Assembly: GCA_005879315.1 (NCBI GenBank)
Contig: VBLC01000045.1
Span: 1-64,000, forward strand
From: Deltaproteobacteria bacterium
GTDB lineage: Bacteria; Myxococcota; Myxococcia; Myxococcales; 40CM-4-68-19
Length of the DNA stretch: 64,000 nt
Direction of reading: 5' to 3'
Below are positions 1-8,311 of the stretch, piece by piece. The position numbers and the translations under genes are program-made. Position 1 is the first letter of the stretch; the number at the start of each line of letters is the position of its first letter. The notes under the pieces are model-generated. The model saw only the letters and a program-made list of their open reading frames with translations. It did no database searches and was not told where the DNA came from.

Positions 1-923
1 CGCGCTATCTGCACATAGTTCGGATCCAGTTCGACGCCAACGCTGCGGTAGCCCACGGACTCCGCTGCGGCGAGCACAGAGCCGGAACCGGCGAATGGGT
101 CCAGCACGATTCCCTCGCCGAGCGGCAGCGCTGCGCGCACCAGCTGCCGCAGGAACGCTTGCGGCTTCAGACTCGGATGGTTAGCCATTGCGCGCTCCGC
201 CGGGCGAGTCGGGTGCGACCGAATCACGTCGCCGAAGGGCTTTTCGCCGGACACGCGGCGCCAACCGCCAGTCTTCCACTTGCGCAGGTTGTCCTGCGCC
301 CTACCTTCGAGGGGCTTTCGGAACGCCAGCCACGGCTCCCACATGGAGCGCGGCATCACGCTCACGCCGGGAAATTCTTCGTGAGCATTCTTTGGGCGGT
401 CGCCGCCCCGCATGGTCATCACTAGCCGCACGATCTCGCCCCGCCGCTCGAACCCCGCGCGCACCACGGCGTTCGCCACGAGATAGGACAGCAGTGGGTT
501 GGAGGCGATCACCACATTGGCGCCCGGTACCAGCACCCGCACCAGTGCCTTCGCCCAGAGTTCGAAGAACCTCTCTAGCTCGGCCAGCTCATTCTTGCTG
601 AGGGTGGTGAAGCGCGGTAGCGGCGACCGGGCATGTCCGTCGAATGACGGCGGGATCCGCCAGACGCCGCCCTTGCCGCTACGCAGCTTGGCCTGCTCCT
701 TCTTGGTGTACTCGACCAGCCCGTAAGGCGGATCCGTCACCACGGCATGGATGCTGCTCTCGCCCAGCTGCCCCAGCCACTCGAGGCAATCCCCCTCGAA
801 CAACGACGCACCGCCGAACGTGAATACTGGCTTGAAGTTGATCCCGCCACCGCCCTCGCCCATGCCCCGCCCCCCCTTGAACGGAACCACGATACAGCGG
901 GGGTCTGACATCGCTCGCCTCAT
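1..923 (-). CDS. DNA methyltransferase, beta class (N6-adenine or N4-cytosine), C-terminus cut by window edge
   Basis: This enzyme would transfer a methyl group from SAM to an adenine or cytosine in DNA. Reading leftward from the ATG at 923, the catalytic DPPYG motif comes first (about residues 64-68) and the SAM-binding motif DPFAGSGS comes near the C-terminus, just before the window edge. That order (motif IV before motif I) marks the beta class. The specificity region should lie between them, around residues 100-200. The ATG overlaps the stop of the upstream small gene (ATGA), so the two are probably co-translated. No restriction nuclease is visible on this side, but the left flank is missing. 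Base specificity cannot be read from the motif alone. The true C-terminus lies beyond base 1. Confidence 0.88.
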   Translation of the reverse strand, partial: MRRAMSDPRCIVVPFKGGRGMGEGGGGINFKPVFTFGGASLFEGDCLEWLGQLGESSIHAVVTDPPYGLVEYTKKEQAKLRSGKGGVWRIPPSFDGHARSPLPRFTTLSKNELAELERFFELWAKALVRVLVPGANVVIASNPLLSYLVANAVVRAGFERRGEIVRLVMTMRGGDRPKNAHEEFPGVSVMPRSMWEPWLAFRKPLEGRAQDNLRKWKTGGWRRVSGEKPFGDVIRSHPTRPAERAMANHPSLKPQAFLRQLVRAALPLGEGIVLDPFAGSGSVLAAAESVGYRSVGVELDPNYVQIA

Positions 924-1126
924 GACCACTTCCCGTCGCGCATTGCGTCGAGCGCCTTCGTCAGGAGCACGCGTACCGCTACGCCGCGCTCGATGCGCAG
1001 ACCAGGGCGCTCATTGTTGAGGAGTTCAGCGAATTTCTCGATCTGCTGCACCATCTCCAGAGGCACACGGGTCGAGATGGTCTTCAGTAGCTCCTTCTCC
1101 ATCGGCGCTTTCCCGCCCTTGCCCAT
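920..1126 (-). CDS. small ribbon-helix-helix-like protein upstream of the methyltransferase
   Basis: This is a 68-residue basic protein. Residues about 17-60 look like a ribbon-helix-helix DNA-binding fold: a short strand (STRVPLEMV), an amphipathic helix (QQIEKFAELLN) and a second helix (AVRVLLTKAL). Such proteins usually act as dimeric repressors or antitoxins. Its stop overlaps the methyltransferase start by ATGA, so it may regulate its own two-gene operon. The start at 1126 has no clear Shine-Dalgarno; an internal ATG at 1102 would remove eight residues. The fold call is by pattern only, without a profile search. Confidence 0.6.
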   Translation of the reverse strand: MGKGGKAPMEKELLKTISTRVPLEMVQQIEKFAELLNNERPGLRIERGVAVRVLLTKALDAMRDGKWS

Positions 1127-1135
1127 CCAAGTCTC

Positions 1136-1164
1136 ACATTGCGTCTACCAAGATCGCTTGTCAA
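1136..1164 (-). promoter_or_regulatory. candidate promoter for the small RHH gene and methyltransferase
   Basis: On the minus strand a perfect -35 hexamer TTGACA (1164-1159) is followed after 17 bases by CAATGT (1141-1136), a weak -10. The gap also holds an inverted repeat, CATTGCG at 1138-1144 with CGCAATG at 1186-1192, and a repeated GATCGC at 1152 and 1171. These could be operator sites for the small DNA-binding protein. The placement is plausible but unproven. Confidence 0.35.
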
Positions 1165-1196
1165 CATGCGGATCGCAGAGATCTCGCAATGCTAAT

Positions 1197-1925
1197 TTAG
1201 CGCTGAACGGGCAGCTCCGAACAGCGGAAGTAGAGGCTGCTGCGGTCGGCGTGCTCGCGCGTCCAGATCAGCACATGGGAGAAGTGGCGGCGGAGGAGCT
1301 CGCTCAGCTCGGAGGCGGAGGCAAATTCGTGGCGATGCTGCTCCTGCGCCTTCTTCGACCCGCCGCGGATGGTCGAGCCGTGCAGGATTCCGCCGGCTGC
1401 CAGCGCCTCTCGCGCCCGCGCGAGGACGCTGTCCATCTCCTGCTCTGTGAAGTACTGGATGGAGGCATCCCAGAGGATGACCTCGAACGCCCGCTGCGGC
1501 AGCTCGCTTTTGCGGATGTCCATCTCTTCGAAGCGCAGGTTGCCGATGGCCTGCCAGCGACGGCGCGCATGGGCGACCGCGCCCGGATGCTGATCGAGTC
1601 CCAGCACGCTCGCGGCGACCGGCGCGATGAAGAGCGCAGCCCCGGCGCCGTCGCCGGAACAGAGATCGAGCACGCGCTTGCCCCGGCAGATCTCGGACGC
1701 GTAGACGCCGCGCTCGAAGAAGTGCGGTTGGCGCCATCGCTCGAAGAAGGCGATGTCGAATCGGTGATCGAAGAAATCCGGCGTCGGAGGAAAGGTCCAG
1801 TCCGTGATGAAACGCAGCCGCACGCCGGCCCGCCAGACTGCTCCAGCCGCGGCGGTCACCGGCGCGAACGCCGCGGAGAGCGCGCGCAACGCCAGCTTGA
1901 CGGCGGGGCGCAGGGCCTCTCTCAT
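1197..1925 (-). CDS. class I SAM-dependent methyltransferase
   Basis: This 242-residue protein carries the glycine-rich SAM-binding motif VLDLCSGDGAGA at about residues 85-96, followed by an acidic position (GLDQHP) and the later LWDASIQYF segment, as in the Rossmann-fold methyltransferase family. The substrate is not recognisable. The N-terminal 35 residues are Ala-rich and could touch the membrane. Its ATG overlaps the stop of the preceding gene (ATGA), so it is the last gene of a purS-purQ-exported protein-methyltransferase operon. Confidence 0.8.
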   Translation of the reverse strand: MREALRPAVKLALRALSAAFAPVTAAAGAVWRAGVRLRFITDWTFPPTPDFFDHRFDIAFFERWRQPHFFERGVYASEICRGKRVLDLCSGDGAGAALFIAPVAASVLGLDQHPGAVAHARRRWQAIGNLRFEEMDIRKSELPQRAFEVILWDASIQYFTEQEMDSVLARAREALAAGGILHGSTIRGGSKKAQEQHRHEFASASELSELLRRHFSHVLIWTREHADRSSLYFRCSELPVQR

Positions 1926-2458
1926 TGATCGAGCCTGAGCCGACCGAGGATGGCCGGGTAGATCGCCCGCAGCGCCCTGCGCTTTTCGCTCTCGTCCTTG
2001 GCGCCTTTGAGCTTCACGCCGAAGGGCGAGAGACCCACCTCGATGTGCGGAAGTCCAGCCCGCGCCAGCTCTTGCTGCGCTGCCTTCGCCTCGGCCTGCA
2101 GCCCTTCCAGCTCGAAGACGAGCTTGTCGGTCGGATGCGCGCGAAACTGCGCGTAGCAGGCTGCGTCCTTGACGGAGGTGCAGGAGGGCAGAGGCCCCGG
2201 CTCGGGAAAGGCCGTATCGATGGCGACTTCCACCACGTGCACCTCGTGGCGCCCGAAGAGAAACGCGCGCGCGATCCCCTTCGCCTGCGGCTCGAGCAAG
2301 AGCTCGTTGCCGCTGGGAAGCAGCTCAGCGTGCAGCGGCCCCTCCGTCTCGACGGCGACGAAGCCCGGCCTCACTTTCTCGATGGCGTGCGCGCCCGCGC
2401 GCAGCGAAAGTCGCGCATCGGCGGGAATGGCGAGAAGCAGCGCTGCCGCTGCGATCAA
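1922..2458 (-). CDS. exported protein with a possible pilus-formation N-terminal domain
   Basis: This 178-residue protein starts with a hydrophobic segment ([10 protein letters not shown], then PADA) that looks like a Sec signal peptide. The next roughly 65 residues ([20 protein letters not shown] through [13 protein letters not shown]) follow the pattern of the short all-beta domain at the N-terminus of CpaC/secretin-type pilus proteins. The rest is unrecognised, with a pair of cysteines (SCTS and DAACY). The start is TTG at 2458, overlapping the purQ stop as TTGA. A role in secretion or surface structures is suggested only by the domain resemblance; the purine neighbours do not explain it. 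Confidence 0.55.
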   Translation of the reverse strand: MIAAAALLLAIPADARLSLRAGAHAIEKVRPGFVAVETEGPLHAELLPSGNELLLEPQAKGIARAFLFGRHEVHVVEVAIDTAFPEPGPLPSCTSVKDAACYAQFRAHPTDKLVFELEGLQAEAKAAQQELARAGLPHIEVGLSPFGVKLKGAKDESEKRRALRAIYPAILGRLRLDQ

Positions 2459-3147
2459 CCGACGGCCTCGAGGATGCTCTCGAACAGCCGGCGCCCGTCC
2501 TCGCCGCCCAGCACGGCCTCGGCGAGCCGTTCGGGATGCGGCATCATCCCCATCACGTTGCCGCGGGCGTTGGTGATGCCGGCGATGTCGGCGAGCGAGC
2601 CGTTGGGGTTGCTGCCGGGCGTGCCGCGAACGCCGGCGGCGTCGCTGTAGCGGAAGGCGACCTGCCCCTCGCTCTCCAGCCGCCGCAGCCCCTCGTCGTC
2701 GATGAAGTAGTTGCCGTCTCCGTGGCCGATGGGGATGCGGATCACTTGCCCCTTGGCGTACTTGCGCGTCCAGGGCGTGAGCGCGTTCTCCACCTTGAGG
2801 TGCACGTCGCGGCAGACGTACTTCAAGGAATCGTTGCGGCGCATCGCGCCCGGCAACAGGCCTGCCTCCAGCAGGATCTGGAAACCGTTGCAGATGCCGA
2901 TCACGTGTCCGCCCCGCTGCGCGAAGCGGCGCACCTCTTCCATGATCGGCGAAAAGCGCGCGATGGCCCCGGTGCGCAAGTAGTCGCCGTAGGAAAATCC
3001 GCCGGGCAGGACCACGACGTCGGCACCGCGCAAATCGCGATCCTTGTGCCAGACGTAGCGCGCCGCGCAGCCGAGGACGTGCTTGGCGACGTGGTAGACG
3101 TCGTGGTCGCAGTTGGAGCCGGGGAAGACAACGACCGCAAAGAGCAT
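2455..3147 (-). CDS. purQ: phosphoribosylformylglycinamidine synthase, glutaminase subunit
   Basis: PurQ releases ammonia from glutamine for the fourth step of purine synthesis (FGAR to FGAM) and works with PurS and PurL. The 230-residue protein begins [12 protein letters not shown] and has the oxyanion/LPGG strand ([12 protein letters not shown], about 47-58), the nucleophile cysteine in GICNGFQ (about residue 86) and the later MPHPER triad segment. Its ATG at 3147 overlaps the purS stop by one base (TGATG), which excludes longer in-frame starts. PurL is about 9 kb away rather than adjacent. Confidence 0.95.
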   Translation of the reverse strand: MLFAVVVFPGSNCDHDVYHVAKHVLGCAARYVWHKDRDLRGADVVVLPGGFSYGDYLRTGAIARFSPIMEEVRRFAQRGGHVIGICNGFQILLEAGLLPGAMRRNDSLKYVCRDVHLKVENALTPWTRKYAKGQVIRIPIGHGDGNYFIDDEGLRRLESEGQVAFRYSDAAGVRGTPGSNPNGSLADIAGITNARGNVMGMMPHPERLAEAVLGGEDGRRLFESILEAVG

Positions 3148-3389
3148 CAGGCCGGCTCCTCGATGCGGTACTCCTCGATCACGGTGTTGGCGAGGAGCTT
3201 CTCGCACATCTCTTTCAGCCGCTCGCGCGCCTTGCGCGCGTCGGACTCCTCCAGCTCGAGCTCGATGATCTTGCCCAGCCGCACGTCCTTCACCTCGGTG
3301 AAACCGAGCGCGCCGAGGGCGCGGCCGACCGCCTGCCCCTGCGGATCGAGCACCGAGCGCTTGAGGGTGACCACCACGCGAGCTTTCAC
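3147..3389 (-). CDS. purS: phosphoribosylformylglycinamidine synthase subunit PurS
   Basis: PurS is the small bridging subunit of the three-part FGAM synthase complex. I chose the GTG at 3389 because an AGGAG lies seven bases upstream and it gives an 80-residue protein of normal family length, starting [20 protein letters not shown]. The longer frame from 3458 would add about 23 residues that do not belong to the family. The pattern of a short beta strand, helix ([12 protein letters not shown]) and RLGK strand fits PurS. It is first in the purS-purQ operon. Confidence 0.93.
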   Translation of the reverse strand: MKARVVVTLKRSVLDPQGQAVGRALGALGFTEVKDVRLGKIIELELEESDARKARERLKEMCEKLLANTVIEEYRIEEPA

Positions 3390-3490
3390 CGACGTCTCCT
3401 CGACAAAGGCGCGCAAACTGAAGCGCATCTCATAACCTCGCAGGGTGCAACTCCACAAGCGTACCGTTCGCGCAGCCTTTCGAGGGCGCG

Positions 3491-3499
3491 TGCTACGAT
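3491..3499 (+). promoter_or_regulatory. extended -10 promoter element of the CorC-like gene
   Basis: TGCTACGAT is an extended -10 box (TG, one base, TACGAT). The hexamer ends six bases before the ATG at 3506, so transcription would be expected to start at or next to the start codon. No Shine-Dalgarno is present. This is one of several such arrangements in the window. Confidence 0.5.
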
Positions 3500-3505
3500 C
3501 GGGCC

Positions 3506-4798
3506 ATGCTCGAGCTTCTGGCGGCTGGCGCCGCCCTGGCCGGCCGCACGCTCTTGCAGGCAGCGGACGCGGCCATCCTCGCGGTCGGCGAAGACGAAGT
3601 GATCGCCCATGAGCGGAAGGCGCCGCGCGAGGTGCGCTGGCTCCTGCAACTCAAGCGCGATCCGGAGACGACCGCGACGGCGCTGCGCGGGGCCAGCTCT
3701 TCCCTGCTCGCCTTCGCCGCGGTGGCGGCGGCGATCGTCGTCGGCGATGCGCTCTTCGTCGCCGGCGTCCACCCGGTCTCGCGCACCACCCTGCAGCTTC
3801 TCGCCGGCCTGCTCGCCGGCGCAGTCGCTCTCGCCCTCGACCTCGCACCGCGATCGCTCGCCTCCGCCAGCCCTTTGAGCTGGGGACTTTCGCTCTCGGG
3901 CCCGGCCTGGCTCGTCTGCCGATCGCTGCGCGGGCCGGTGCGGCTGATGCTGCGCCTCTTCGACGCCGTCCTGCTGCGCCAGGGCGCGACTGCGCGCTAC
4001 ACTCCGCCGCCTCCACCGCTGCAGGAGATCGAGAAGATCCTTTCCGAAGAGGCGCGGGGCGGCGCTCCCGGAGCGCCTGCACCCGAGCTGGTGCACGGCC
4101 TCTTCTCCTTCGCCGATCGGACCGTGAAGGAGATCATGGTGCCGCGCACGCGGGTGGTCGGCGTGCCCATCGACGCGACTCCTCAACAAGTCATCGAGCT
4201 GCTCGCCGAGGAGGGCCACACCCGCATGCCGGTATACGAGGGCGATCTCGACAACATCAAGGGCGTGCTGCACGCCAAGGACGTGATTCCGCTGCTCGCG
4301 CACCCCGAGCTGATCGTGCTGCAGGACCTGCTGCGGCCGGCGCTCTTCGTTCCCTGGACCAAGCCGGTGGGCGAGCTTCTCCGCGAGATGCAGCAGAAGC
4401 GATCGCTCATCGCCATGGTGGTGGACGAGTACGGCGGCTTTTCCGGCATCGTTTCTTTGGAGGACATCCTCGAGGAGATCGTCGGCGAGATCCGCGACGA
4501 GCACGACCGCGAAGGGCCGCAGCCGCAGTTCGGCCCGGACGGCAGCGCGCTGGTGCGCGCCGAAATGCGCCTCGAGGATCTCAATCGCGCGCTCGGATCG
4601 CAGCTGCCCGGCGGCGGAGATTTCGAGACGCTGGGCGGCTTGCTCAATTCCTGCGCGGGCGCGATTCCGCAGGCGGGCGACCGCTTCTACGTCGGCGGGC
4701 TGGAGCTGACGGTCGTCCAGCGCGACGATCGGCGCGTGCGGTTGGTGCGCGTCAGCCGCGCCAAAGCGTCGCAGCCGCCGCCCCAGCCGCGGCCGTGA
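3506..4798 (+). CDS. CorC/HlyC-family membrane protein with CBS pair
   Basis: This 430-residue protein belongs to the CNNM/CorC family linked to magnesium and cobalt export. Residues 1-165 form a degenerate DUF21-type membrane region with hydrophobic segments near 65-85 and 90-115. A tandem CBS pair spans about 195-320, with the signatures VKEIMVPRTRV, EGHTRMPVYEGD and VVDEYGGFSGIVSLED. The C-terminal CorC_HlyC domain (about 335-415) includes FETLGGLL and RFYVGGLELTV. The N-terminal domain has weak similarity to canonical DUF21, so transport ability is uncertain. It converges on the GNAT gene with only two bases between the stops. Confidence 0.88.
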   Translation: MLELLAAGAALAGRTLLQAADAAILAVGEDEVIAHERKAPREVRWLLQLKRDPETTATALRGASSSLLAFAAVAAAIVVGDALFVAGVHPVSRTTLQLLAGLLAGAVALALDLAPRSLASASPLSWGLSLSGPAWLVCRSLRGPVRLMLRLFDAVLLRQGATARYTPPPPPLQEIEKILSEEARGGAPGAPAPELVHGLFSFADRTVKEIMVPRTRVVGVPIDATPQQVIELLAEEGHTRMPVYEGDLDNIKGVLHAKDVIPLLAHPELIVLQDLLRPALFVPWTKPVGELLREMQQKRSLIAMVVDEYGGFSGIVSLEDILEEIVGEIRDEHDREGPQPQFGPDGSALVRAEMRLEDLNRALGSQLPGGGDFETLGGLLNSCAGAIPQAGDRFYVGGLELTVVQRDDRRVRLVRVSRAKASQPPPQPRP

Positions 4799-4800
4799 TC

Positions 4801-5307
4801 TCAGAAGCGCAGCGCGTAGGCGTCCAGCTCGACCTCGGGAAGATCGAGGTCGCCCTCCGGCTCACGAACATATCCGCGCGACCTGTAGAGCTTGGCGACG
4901 CCGATGTTGCCGCGCCGCACGTGCAGGCAGACGGCCGAGAGGCGCCACTCCTCGCGCGCGATCCTTTCGGCCTCGTCGAGCAGGGCCCTGGAGAGGCCTT
5001 TGCCCTGCAAGGCCGGATCGATCGCGAGATGGCGCAGGTCGGCGGCGTCGGGCAGCCAGGCCTCGCTCTGCGGCGCGCCCTTCTTCCAGAGAGTGACCGT
5101 GCCGACCACGCGGCCCTCCAGCTCGGCCACCAGCACCGTCGCCTGCTCGCGCTTCTTGCCGACCTCGCGCAGCTCCGCCTTGCGGCGATCGCTGAGCACC
5201 ACCTGCGGCATCTTGCGCGCATAGGCGGTGACGTATCCGGAGACGAGGATCTCGCCGAGCCGCTCGTCGTCCTCGGGCCGCGCCAGACGGACCTTCACTT
5301 CACTCAT
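4801..5307 (-). CDS. GNAT-family N-acetyltransferase
   Basis: This 168-residue protein has the GNAT fold: an N-terminal strand (VKVRLARPEDDERL), and the acetyl-CoA pyrophosphate-binding stretch DPALQGKGLSRALLDEAE at about 95-112, followed by LHVRRGNIGVAKLYRSRGY. The substrate is unknown. The ATG overlaps the stop of the double-GNAT gene upstream (ATGA), so both acetyltransferases are probably made from the transcript that also carries the Fe-S protein. Confidence 0.85.
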   Translation of the reverse strand: MSEVKVRLARPEDDERLGEILVSGYVTAYARKMPQVVLSDRRKAELREVGKKREQATVLVAELEGRVVGTVTLWKKGAPQSEAWLPDAADLRHLAIDPALQGKGLSRALLDEAERIAREEWRLSAVCLHVRRGNIGVAKLYRSRGYVREPEGDLDLPEVELDAYALRF

Positions 5308-6176
5308 TGCTGACGCTCCAGGACGATGCGGCGCGCTGACAACGCGAATCCGAGCGACCGGTAGAGCGCGCGCGCCGCGCGGTTGTTCTCGCCGACCGAG
5401 AGGACCGCGCCTTCTTTCCCGGCCAGCGCCGCGGCGAGCAGGGCGCGGCCCACTCCCCTGCGGCGGAAGGCCGGCAGGACCGCCACCTCCTCGATGCCCA
5501 GCGCGCGGCCGAGACGCAAGGCCGCGAAATAGCCGATCGCTCTCCCATCCGCCTCGGCGAGCAACACCAGGCGGTCCTCCTTGGTGAAGAGCTGCGCGAT
5601 CTCGTCGGCGCGCGAGGAGAAGGAATCGGGAATGTCCGCCCAGGCGTCGTTGCTCAGGCGCTCGAGCACTTCCCGATCTCGCTCGACGGCGTTTCGAATG
5701 CGCAGCGCCGGAAGGTCGGGCGCATTCCGCCGTTCGCCGTCCCAGGTCAGCGAGAGCTGGGCGGAGACCTCGGCGAAGCCGAGCGCCTCGAGAAAGGCGC
5801 GGCCGTCTTCATGCCCGTCGCGGACGCGGGCGCGCAAGGTCACCTGCGGGAGCGAAAGGAGGGGCTCGAGCAGGGCGCGGCCCACCCCCTGCCGGCGCAA
5901 GCGCGGCGCGACGGCCGCGTAGATCTCCAGCGTGCTCCGCTGCGGCCCGTCTCGCGCCTCGCGCAGCGCCGCGAAAGCGATGCCGTCCAGCTCGCCGTCC
6001 TCGCACTCCGCCACCCGCCAGAGGGGCAAGAGAGCGCGCGGCCCGGTCGCCACCACCGGGAGCCGCTGCGCGAACGGCTCGACCAGCGGATCGGCCGCGC
6101 GCAACCGCTCGCCCAGCCGCGCGGCGCTCCCGAGATCTTCGAGCGAGAACTCGCGGATCGCGACGGCGCCGTTCAG
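5304..6176 (-). CDS. tandem-GNAT acetyltransferase, possible CTG start
   Basis: This protein of about 290 residues holds two GNAT domains. The first (about 1-140) has the CoA-binding motif RRQGVGRALLEPLL; the second (about 150-290) has RRRGVGRALLAAAL and ends with the NNRAARALYRSLGF helix. The tandem layout resembles mycothiol-synthase-type proteins, but the substrate is unknown. In this frame there is no ATG, GTG or TTG that preserves the first strand (AIREFSLEDL). The CTG at 6176 overlaps the upstream stop (CTGA) and has a GGAG eight bases before it, so I placed the start there. A GTG near 6057 is the next alternative and would cut into domain one. Confidence 0.8.
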   Translation of the reverse strand: MNGAVAIREFSLEDLGSAARLGERLRAADPLVEPFAQRLPVVATGPRALLPLWRVAECEDGELDGIAFAALREARDGPQRSTLEIYAAVAPRLRRQGVGRALLEPLLSLPQVTLRARVRDGHEDGRAFLEALGFAEVSAQLSLTWDGERRNAPDLPALRIRNAVERDREVLERLSNDAWADIPDSFSSRADEIAQLFTKEDRLVLLAEADGRAIGYFAALRLGRALGIEEVAVLPAFRRRGVGRALLAAALAGKEGAVLSVGENNRAARALYRSLGFALSARRIVLERQQ

Positions 6177-8257
6177 GGCAGCTGCTCCGCGACCAATTCC
6201 GCGATGTCGCGCGCCTGCAGCTGCTCCGCGCGGCCGGTCTCGCCGATGCCGTCCTTGATCATCGTCAGGCAGAAGGGGCAGGCGGTGGCGATGGTCCCTG
6301 CTCCGCCGAGAGTTCTGGCCGCCTCGTCGACGCGGTTCTGGTTGATGCGCTGGCCGAGAGTCTCCTCGAGCCACATGCGCCCGCCGCCCGCGCCGCAGCA
6401 AAAGGTTTCGGTGCGGTTGCGCTCCATCTCCTTCACTTTGATTCCCAGCGAGACCAGCGCCTGCCGCGGCGCCTCGCTGATGCCGTTGTGGCGGGCGAGG
6501 TAGCAGCTGTCGTGATAGGTGACGTTGGCTTCCCCGAGGGAGCGCGAAGGACGGAGCCGGCCCTCCTCGACCAGCCGGGCGATCAGCTCGGTGTGGTGCA
6601 CGACCTGGTAGTTGCCGCCGAACTGGGGAAACTCATTGGCGATGGTATTGAAGCAATGCGGGCACTGGGTGATGACCTTCTTGATTTTGTATTGATTGAA
6701 CTTGTCCACGTTCTGCTGCGCCAATGCCTGGAAGAGATATTCGTTGCCCAGCCGGCGGGCCGAGTCGCCGTTGCAAGTCTCCTCCTCGCCGAGAATGGCG
6801 AAGGAGACTTTCGCCTCGCGCAAGATCTTGATCAACGCGCGCGAGACCTTCTTCTGCCGATCGTCGTAGGAGCCAGCGCAGCCGACGAAGAAGAGGTACT
6901 CGAAATCCCTCCCCTGCTCTTTCATCGCCGCGGCGGTGGGGACGTCGAGATCGGCGCACCATTCGGCGCGCCGGTTGGAGCCCATTCCCCAGGGATTGCC
7001 CTGCGTCTCCATTCCCTTGAAGACGCGCGCCGCCTCCTCGGGAAAGCGGCTCTCCATCAGGACCAGGTTGCGGCGCATGTCGACGATGCGCGGCAGGTGC
7101 TCGATGAAGACCGGGCAGGCCTGCTCGCACCAGCCGCAGGTGGTGCAGGCCCAGATGGTCTCGTCGGGCAGGACCCCGGCCTCGCCGACGAGCGGGGCCA
7201 TCTTCTCGATCATTTCGGGCGGCAGTTGCAGCGCGGCGCGATGGCCATTGCCGTTGGAAGCGACCGGCCGCGTCCGGTCGAGCCGCGCGAAGAGGGCGCC
7301 GAGCGGCAGCGGCATCCCTTCCGCCATCTGCTGGGCGTGATGGCGGATGGCGCGATTCACCTCTTTATGGGTGAGCGGCTTTCCCGTCACGTAGGTGGGG
7401 CAATAGGTCTGGCAGCGCCCGCACTCGGTGCAGGAATAGGTGTCGAGGATCTCCTTCCACGACAGATCGACGAGCTTGGCGACGCCGAACTTCTCGCTGT
7501 TCTCCAGATCGAGCTTCGACAGCTGGCCCTGCGGCGTGAGCCGTTGGAAATAGACGGTGGGCAGTGCGGTGATGATGTGGAAATGCTTCCCCAGAGGAAG
7601 AAAATTGAGGAAGGCCATCACGATGGTGATGTGCGAGAGGACGCCGGCTGTCATCACCGTCGTCGCGGTCTGCTGCGACATTCCGTAGAGGAACCACTTC
7701 GCCAGGCGCCCCGAGACGGGCAAGTACCAAGGCACCTCGCCCGCGCTCTTCGCCAGCATGGCGGCGTCGATGAGGGCGTCGCTCCAGAGGACGCCGAGGA
7801 TCATGCAGAGGATGAAGACGCCCTCCCAGCTGAGCGTCATCCGCTCTTTGCGCTGCACCAGCCGGTAGTAGAGGAACACCGCGCAGCCGGCGGTCCCGAG
7901 GACGTCGATGACATCCTTGACCCAGAGATAGATCTGCCCGACCTGCGACTCGTGCGTGAGGAACGGGAGATGAAAGCCGGCATCGTAAGCGAGCCCGAAG
8001 GAAGCCAGCGTCCCGAGCTGCGCGACGAGAAAGGCGACGAAGATCCAGACGTGCGCCGCGCCTGCCGGCCGCTCCGGCTTCGCCGGCATGCGCTTCTGCC
8101 CGAAGCCGTAGAGCAGGAGCTTCTCGGTGCGCGCCGTCGGATCGTCCCAGCGCACCTCCCTGCGGGCGAAGAGCAGCGGGCGGATGCGGAAGGAGATCGT
8201 CCGGAGAAAGAGGGCGAGCCCGGCGGCGATGATGAGCGTGGCGAGCAGGGGAGCCAT
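6173..8257 (-). CDS. membrane-bound heterodisulfide-reductase-like Fe-S oxidoreductase
   Basis: This 694-residue protein fuses an N-terminal membrane domain to a soluble Fe-S region. Residues 1-230 hold about five hydrophobic segments of the NarI-like, haem-binding type. Two 4Fe-4S clusters follow, with CxxCxxCxxxC at 276-286 and 371-381. The C-terminal half has the repeated CCG-type motifs of HdrD/GlpC (QCPHCFN, DSCYLARHN, FCCGAGGGRMW, ACPFC). It probably passes electrons between the quinone pool and a soluble partner, often an electron-transfer flavoprotein, though none is encoded here. It is the first gene of a unit with the two GNAT genes. Confidence 0.9.
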   Translation of the reverse strand: MAPLLATLIIAAGLALFLRTISFRIRPLLFARREVRWDDPTARTEKLLLYGFGQKRMPAKPERPAGAAHVWIFVAFLVAQLGTLASFGLAYDAGFHLPFLTHESQVGQIYLWVKDVIDVLGTAGCAVFLYYRLVQRKERMTLSWEGVFILCMILGVLWSDALIDAAMLAKSAGEVPWYLPVSGRLAKWFLYGMSQQTATTVMTAGVLSHITIVMAFLNFLPLGKHFHIITALPTVYFQRLTPQGQLSKLDLENSEKFGVAKLVDLSWKEILDTYSCTECGRCQTYCPTYVTGKPLTHKEVNRAIRHHAQQMAEGMPLPLGALFARLDRTRPVASNGNGHRAALQLPPEMIEKMAPLVGEAGVLPDETIWACTTCGWCEQACPVFIEHLPRIVDMRRNLVLMESRFPEEAARVFKGMETQGNPWGMGSNRRAEWCADLDVPTAAAMKEQGRDFEYLFFVGCAGSYDDRQKKVSRALIKILREAKVSFAILGEEETCNGDSARRLGNEYLFQALAQQNVDKFNQYKIKKVITQCPHCFNTIANEFPQFGGNYQVVHHTELIARLVEEGRLRPSRSLGEANVTYHDSCYLARHNGISEAPRQALVSLGIKVKEMERNRTETFCCGAGGGRMWLEETLGQRINQNRVDEAARTLGGAGTIATACPFCLTMIKDGIGETGRAEQLQARDIAELVAEQLP

Positions 8258-8263
8258 GGCGGC

Positions 8264-8272
8264 AACATAGCG
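8264..8272 (-). promoter_or_regulatory. -10-like element directly upstream of the Fe-S protein gene
   Basis: On the minus strand CGCTATGTT contains TATGTT (8269-8264), followed by six bases and the ATG at 8257. The spacing fits a leaderless start; the TG of a full extended -10 is replaced by CG. No Shine-Dalgarno is visible. Confidence 0.35.
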
Positions 8273-8311
8273 GCTCCCGCCACAGGCGGGAATCGCCGGC
8301 CAGCCCCGCTG

